From NCBI RefSeq assembly GCF_044326205.1, contig NZ_JBIRCY010000002.1, positions 133,878 through 197,877 of the forward strand: a DNA stretch of 64,000 nucleotides. The letters are read 5' to 3'. A model generated the notes under the pieces. That model searched no databases. It was given only the letters and a program-made list of their open reading frames with translations, and was not told the origin of the DNA. Shown piece by piece: positions 60,005 to 64,000 of the stretch. How positions within the stretch are numbered: the stretch's first letter is position 1; each line of letters starts with the position of its first letter. The translations under genes and the position numbers were made by a program. Source of the DNA: Kumtagia sp044326205 (GTDB lineage: Bacteria > Pseudomonadota > Alphaproteobacteria > Rhizobiales > Rhizobiaceae).

Positions 60005-60727
60005 TCAGGCAGCGCCGGCGGCCGCCCTTTGCGTATAGAGCGCGCGAGAGCGCTCGAGATGCTTGATCATAGCCTTTTCGGCTCCGTCGGGGTCATGCGC
60101 GGTGATCCGCTCAATGATCTCCTCGTGCTCGTCGAGGGTAAAATTCTCCTTGCCGGTCCAGATCAGCACCTCGGTGTGATATTCCTTCAGCCAGCCGAGC
60201 ATGGCCTCGCTGACGGCGGCATAGATCGGATTGCCTGAAATCCCCGCGATACGGGTGTGGAACGCCATGTCGGCGGCGATGAAAGCGTCGGAATCGCCCT
60301 GCTTGGCGCGCTGGTGGTCGAGGATGGCGCGCAGGCCCGTGATCTCGTCGGCAGTCGCCTTCTCCGCCGCCTCGCGCACCATGCCGCGCTCGAAAAAAAT
60401 GCGGGCGCTTTTCAGGTGCTCGAGCGAATCGGTCGAGGAAGACAGCATGATCTTCGCCGGCAGATCGACCTGGCGCAGCAGCGAGCGCGCGCTGACCTGC
60501 AGCACTTTTGCGCGCTCCCCATGCGAAATGGCGACGAGACCGAGATTGGCGAGCGCCTGCATGGCCTCGCGGATCGCCGGCCGGCCGACGCCGAAACGCT
60601 CCATCAGTTCACGCTCCGACGGAAGGTCGTCGCCCGGCCCCAGTTCGCCGCTGGTGATCATGCGTTCGAGGCGCGAAAACACCTCGTCGGAGAGTTTGCG
60701 CCGCACGATGGGCTCGGGAGCGGTCAT
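60005..60727 (-). CDS. GntR/FCD-family transcriptional regulator
   Basis: A 240-residue repressor: winged HTH at residues 10-75 (LERMITSGELGPGDDLPSERELMERFG, then GRPAIREAMQ), and a C-terminal FCD domain whose helices carry metal-ligand type residues (DMAFH, HEEIIERI). It is divergent from the RuBisCO-like gene and follows the dehydrogenase gene convergently. The identical 17-bp sequences at 53717 and 60837 are its probable operators, with apiose intermediates as inducers. Confidence 0.92.
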   Translation of the reverse strand: MTAPEPIVRRKLSDEVFSRLERMITSGELGPGDDLPSERELMERFGVGRPAIREAMQALANLGLVAISHGERAKVLQVSARSLLRQVDLPAKIMLSSSTDSLEHLKSARIFFERGMVREAAEKATADEITGLRAILDHQRAKQGDSDAFIAADMAFHTRIAGISGNPIYAAVSEAMLGWLKEYHTEVLIWTGKENFTLDEHEEIIERITAHDPDGAEKAMIKHLERSRALYTQRAAAGAA

Positions 60728-60823
60728 GGGTACCTTGCAGGCTCGAACATTTGGGCGGCGCCGAGGGGTTCGATCTGATCATCAAACAGGAAGCGAGGCC
60801 AGAGCCCGCACCGGACATTCCAC

Positions 60824-60853
60824 TTGCTTAAGTGAGATACTCATTATACCAGT
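60824..60853 (+). promoter_or_regulatory. Promoter and GntR operator of the RuBisCO-like gene
   Basis: ATACTCATTATACCAGT (60837-60853) is identical to 53717-53733, lies between the GntR gene (-) and the RuBisCO-like gene (+) and ends 28 bp before its ATG. TTGCTT (60824-60829) and TATACC (60845-60850) repeat the layout of the first promoter with a 15-bp spacer. On the - strand the same site carries a perfect TATAAT, so it could also autoregulate the repressor. CACTTGCTTAAGTG (60821-60834) is a further palindrome. Confidence 0.68.
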
Positions 60854-60881
60854 TTGACCGATATTGGGAAGCGCCGGCGAA

Positions 60882-62144
60882 ATGTCCGATCAGCAGATTA
60901 TTGTCACCTACCGGATCGAAACGCCGAGCAGCGTCGAGGCGCTGGCCGCCAAGATCGCCAGCGACCAGTCGACCGGAACGTTCGTCGCCCTGCCCGGCGA
61001 GACCGAGGAGTTGAAGGCGCGGGTCGCGGCGCGAGTGCTCGCCGTGCGGCCCCTCGAAACGTCGCCAACACCGTCGTTGCCGGCGGAAGGCGGTCCGTTT
61101 CATCGCGCCGAAGCCGACATCGCCTTTCCGCTGGACGCGGTCGGCACGGACCTCGCCGCGCTGATGACGATCGCCATCGGCGGTGCCTATTCCATCAAGG
61201 AACTCACCGGCATCCGCATTGTCGGCCTGAAACTGCCCGAGGCGTTTCGAGGGGCGCTTCCGGGGCCGCAATACGGCATATCCGGCAGCCGGGCGCAGAC
61301 CGGCGTCCACGGCCGACCGATCATCGGCACCATCGTCAAGCCGGCACTTGGATTGAGGCCGCATGAGACGGCCGAGATGGTCGGCGAACTGGTGCGATCC
61401 GGTGTCGATTTCATCAAGGACGACGAGAAGCTGATTAGTCCGGCCTATTCGCCGCTCGGCGAACGGGTGAAGGCGATCATGCCGCTGATCCTCGACCACG
61501 AACAGAAGACCGGCAAAAAGGTGATGTACGCCTTCGGCATCTCGCATGCCGACCCCGACGAGATGATGCGCAACCACGATCTCGTCGTGAAGGCGGGCGG
61601 CAATTGCGCCGTGATCAACATCAACTCGATCGGCATGGGCGGCATGGCGTTCCTGCGCAAACGCTCGCACCTTGTCTTGCATGCGCACCGCAACGGCTGG
61701 GATATCCTCACCCGCCATCCCGGCCTCGGCATGGATTTTTCCGTCTACCAGCAGTTCTGGCGGCTGCTCGGCGTCGACCAGTTCCAGATCAACGGCATCG
61801 GCGTCAAATACTGGGAACCGGACGAGTCTTTCGTGGAATCCTTCAAGGCGGTTTCCACGCCGCTGTTTTCGCCGGACGATTGCCCCTTGCCGGTCGCCGG
61901 ATCAGGCCAATGGGGCGGCCAGGCGCCGGAAACCTATCGCCGCACCGGACGCACGGTCGATCTCATGTATCTCTGCGGCGGCGGCATCGTCAGCCATCCC
62001 GGCGGCCCGGCCGCCGGTGTACGCGCCGTGCAGCAGGCATGGCAGGCGACGGTCGAGGGCATCGAGCTTGCCGACTATGCGCGCACCCATCCCGAACTCG
62101 CCCAGTCGCTGAAGAAATTCGGCGCCAACCCGAACGCGGCCTGA
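60882..62144 (+). CDS. RuBisCO-like protein (3-oxo-isoapionate-4-phosphate decarboxylase or transcarboxylase/hydrolase)
   Basis: A 420-residue form IV RuBisCO-like protein. The metal site is complete: Lys153 (TIVKPALGL), the carbamylation Lys179 and Asp181/Glu182 in FIKDDEK, and His267/His269 in LHAHRNG. Loop 6 (GIGVKYWEP) differs from the RuBisCO GKLEG loop, so CO2 fixation is not expected. Next to a kinase and ApnO, it fits OiaX (decarboxylase) or OiaT (transcarboxylase/hydrolase) of the D-apiose pathway. No enzymes for L-erythrulose phosphate are visible, which mildly favours OiaT. Confidence 0.85.
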   Translation: MSDQQIIVTYRIETPSSVEALAAKIASDQSTGTFVALPGETEELKARVAARVLAVRPLETSPTPSLPAEGGPFHRAEADIAFPLDAVGTDLAALMTIAIGGAYSIKELTGIRIVGLKLPEAFRGALPGPQYGISGSRAQTGVHGRPIIGTIVKPALGLRPHETAEMVGELVRSGVDFIKDDEKLISPAYSPLGERVKAIMPLILDHEQKTGKKVMYAFGISHADPDEMMRNHDLVVKAGGNCAVININSIGMGGMAFLRKRSHLVLHAHRNGWDILTRHPGLGMDFSVYQQFWRLLGVDQFQINGIGVKYWEPDESFVESFKAVSTPLFSPDDCPLPVAGSGQWGGQAPETYRRTGRTVDLMYLCGGGIVSHPGGPAAGVRAVQQAWQATVEGIELADYARTHPELAQSLKKFGANPNAA

Positions 62145-62153
62145 TTTTCAGCG

Positions 62154-63488
62154 ATGCCGGAGCGCCTTCTCCTCAGCTATTACGGCGACGACCTCACAGG
62201 CTCGACCGACGTCATGGAAGCCCTGTCGCTCGGCGGCGTGCCGACCGTGCTGTTCACGAAAATCCCGGATGCCGGGCTGCTGGCGCGTTTCGTGAACTGC
62301 CGTGCCATGGGCCTGGCAGGGACCAGCCGCAGCGAGACCCCGGCCTGGATGGATGCCAATCTCGCGCCGGCCTTCAACTGGCTGAAGACGCTTGGCGGCG
62401 TGGTTACGCACTACAAGGTCTGCTCCACCTTCGATTCCAGCCCGACCATCGGCAACATCGGCCGCGCTATCGAGATCGGCCGGAACGTCTTCGACCAGGC
62501 CAGCGTGCCGCTGGTCGTCGGCGCGCCGCAGCTCAAGCGCTACACGGCCTTCGGCAATTTGTTTGCCGCCTACCGTGGCGAGATATTCCGCATCGACCGG
62601 CATCCGGTGATGAGCCGGCATCCGGTGACGCCGATGCAGGAGGCCGACCTGTTGTGCCATCTCGGCAGGCAGACCGAATTGCCGTCAAGGCTGATCGATC
62701 TAGCTGCGCTTGCCCAGCCCGACGCCGCAGGCAGGATCGAAGCTGCCCTCGCAGAACCCGGCATCGTGCTGTTCGACGTCATCGACGCCTTTTCACAGAA
62801 AGTTGCCGGCGATGCGCTGTGGCGCGCCGCCAGATCGGCTAACGGCTTCATGGTTGGCTCTTCGGGTGTGGAATACGCGCTCATCGAGGCGTGGAAGGCC
62901 GATGGCACGATATCTGGCACGGCTCGGTTTCCAGAACCAGGCCCGGTGGACAGGCTCGCGGTGGTGTCCGGCAGCGTTTCGCCGACGACGGAAAGGCAGA
63001 TCCGCCACGCCGCCTCCGATGGCTTCGAAACGATCCCGGTCGATCCGATCGCCTTGTTGTCCATGACCGAACAGGCGATCGATCGCGCGGTCGCCGCCGG
63101 CCTTGCGGCGCTTTCGTCCGGCAGTAGCGTCCTGCTCTATACCGCGCTTGGGCCCAATGCCGATCGTGGCGCTGAAATCGACACGGATGAAGGCGCGCGC
63201 AACCGGCTTGGCCGCGCGCTGGGCAACATCCTGAGACAACTCGTCGTCCAGCAGAAGCTGAAACGCGCGGTCATTGCGGGCGGGGACACCTCGAGCCACG
63301 CGCTCGGTCGGCTCGGCGTCGATGCCCTGACGCTGCGCATGCCATTGCCGCAGTCGCCCGGCTCGCCGCTGTGCATGGCACATTCCAGGCTGCCCGAGAT
63401 AGACGGCCTCGAAGTCGCGATGAAGGGTGGGCAGGTGGGCACGGATGGCTATTTTTCCGCCATCAGGGAAGGCCGTATGCCGTCGTAG
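62154..63488 (+). CDS. oiaK: DUF1537 four-carbon-acid kinase family, probable 3-oxo-isoapionate kinase (OiaK)
   Basis: A 444-residue kinase of the DUF1537 family. N-terminal catalytic motif YYGDDLTGSTD (Asp12/Asp13) and C-terminal nucleotide-binding GGDTSSHAL are both present. It starts 9 bp after the RuBisCO-like stop, so both are co-transcribed. In the D-apiose pathway OiaK makes 3-oxo-isoapionate 4-phosphate, the substrate of the RuBisCO-like protein. DUF1537 kinases for threonate, erythronate or 2-oxo-tetronate are the alternative. Confidence 0.82.
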   Translation: MPERLLLSYYGDDLTGSTDVMEALSLGGVPTVLFTKIPDAGLLARFVNCRAMGLAGTSRSETPAWMDANLAPAFNWLKTLGGVVTHYKVCSTFDSSPTIGNIGRAIEIGRNVFDQASVPLVVGAPQLKRYTAFGNLFAAYRGEIFRIDRHPVMSRHPVTPMQEADLLCHLGRQTELPSRLIDLAALAQPDAAGRIEAALAEPGIVLFDVIDAFSQKVAGDALWRAARSANGFMVGSSGVEYALIEAWKADGTISGTARFPEPGPVDRLAVVSGSVSPTTERQIRHAASDGFETIPVDPIALLSMTEQAIDRAVAAGLAALSSGSSVLLYTALGPNADRGAEIDTDEGARNRLGRALGNILRQLVVQQKLKRAVIAGGDTSSHALGRLGVDALTLRMPLPQSPGSPLCMAHSRLPEIDGLEVAMKGGQVGTDGYFSAIREGRMPS

Positions 63489-63548
63489 CCGGAGATTTCG
63501 TCAACGGCCACGTTCCGAGACCGGACGACAGAAATCCGAAGATAATCG

Positions 63549-63977
63549 TCACCGCGGAGCTTGATTTTCGCGCAAGCCGACCGGCGCGCAGCTGTCGCCC
63601 ACCACCAGCGAAGGCTGGAACACGATGTTGCGCTGCTCCACCTCGCCGCCGCGCCGGATCCGGTCGACAAGCAGCCGCACCGCCTCGTTGGTCATGTCGA
63701 CGAGCGGGTGTTCGGTGCGCGTCAGCCGCGGGCGCAGGCCGCCTATCCCTGGGATCGTGTCCGTGGAGGCGATCGAAATATCCGCCGGGCACCGCAGGCC
63801 GAGATCGGCTATAGCGCGCATCGCGCCCAGCGCCATCAGGCCGCTTGCCACATAAAGCGCGGTCGGCCGGTCCGGCTGATCGAGCAGGCTGCGCGCCACC
63901 GAATAGGCCGCGTCCTCGCGGAACTCGCCCGAGCGCACGTCGCGCGGCTCTGGCGCCAGGACGCAGAACTTCCCCGA
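63549..63977 (-). pseudogene. LacI/GalR-family regulator, truncated C-terminal part
   Basis: The frame encodes the C-terminal effector half of a LacI-family regulator (PTALYVASGLMALGAM, DISIASTDTIPGIGG, RPRLTRTEHPLVDM). It is only about 140 residues of the usual 340. Upstream the frame meets TAG at 63978-63980, and the remaining 20 bases to the window edge show no N-terminal HTH. It is either a truncated gene or one broken by a frameshift close to the edge. It could be a second regulator of the island. Confidence 0.7.
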
Positions 63978-64000
63978 CTACCAGATCCCAACCAAGAAAA

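Noticed and set aside
1..64000. CRISPR array, tRNA, rRNA, insertion sequence or origin
   Set aside because: I saw no evenly spaced short repeats, cloverleaf-type sequences, rRNA segments, transposase genes or DnaA-box clusters; the palindromes lack transposase genes and target duplications I could confirm.

Overview
The window is GC-rich, densely coding DNA with ATGA/GTGA stop-start overlaps inside operons. It carries many sugar and peptide ABC importers, FixJ-type regulators, a MASE1 multi-PAS kinase, an RTX protein and long intergenic palindromes. This points to a soil- or plant-associated alphaproteobacterium, most likely Hyphomicrobiales (Rhizobiales) and Mesorhizobium-like; the genus is inference. 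I saw no rRNA, tRNA, CRISPR, replication origin or intact insertion sequence. The window is a run of catabolic islands.

Region 1 (1-11.2 kb, + strand) holds two sugar or sugar-acid modules. The first has an SDR tail, an SMP-30 lactonase, an enolase-superfamily dehydratase and an ABC importer (binding protein, permease, ATPase). The second has an SDR behind its own promoter/operator and another complete importer. An RTX calcium-binding protein follows on the - strand.

Region 2 (12.5-22.2 kb) is a divergent catabolic island. The - arm encodes an orphan UgpC/MalK-type ATPase, a free-standing 78-residue lipoyl domain, a MaoC hydratase, a class III CoA-transferase and a fused class I fumarase-type hydratase. 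The + arm encodes an enolase-superfamily dehydratase, an SDR, a VOC enzyme and both E1 subunits of a 2-oxoacid dehydrogenase, ending in a strong terminator. LacI-type palindromes mark the divergent promoters and the start sites of both arms. No E2 catalytic domain or E3 is present, so this looks like an unusual sugar-acid to acyl-CoA route.

Region 3 (22.2-37.2 kb) holds an MscS channel with a cyclic-nucleotide domain, a GST, an orphan kinase, a run of small stress/redox genes separated by GC-rich hairpins, a frameshifted HD gene, and a four-gene signalling operon (six-PAS kinase, two FixJ-type regulators, one stand-alone receiver).

Region 4 (37.5-53.6 kb) has a - strand operon for a four-subunit 2-oxoacid:ferredoxin oxidoreductase with a ferredoxin and a frameshifted ferredoxin-NADP reductase. 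A divergent TetR regulator, an acyl-CoA ligase and an SDR run on +. A second - operon carries another ligase, a two-hotdog dehydratase and a peptide-type ABC importer. A 26-bp motif upstream of both - operons suggests shared control.

Region 5 (53.7-63.5 kb) matches the described D-apiose catabolic pathway: D-apionate oxidoisomerase, a sugar ABC importer with a DUF2291 lipoprotein, a D-apiose dehydrogenase-like Gfo/Idh/MocA enzyme, a GntR/FCD regulator, a RuBisCO-like protein and a DUF1537 kinase. Two promoters in it share an identical 17-bp sequence that is probably the GntR operator. The window ends in a truncated LacI-type gene.
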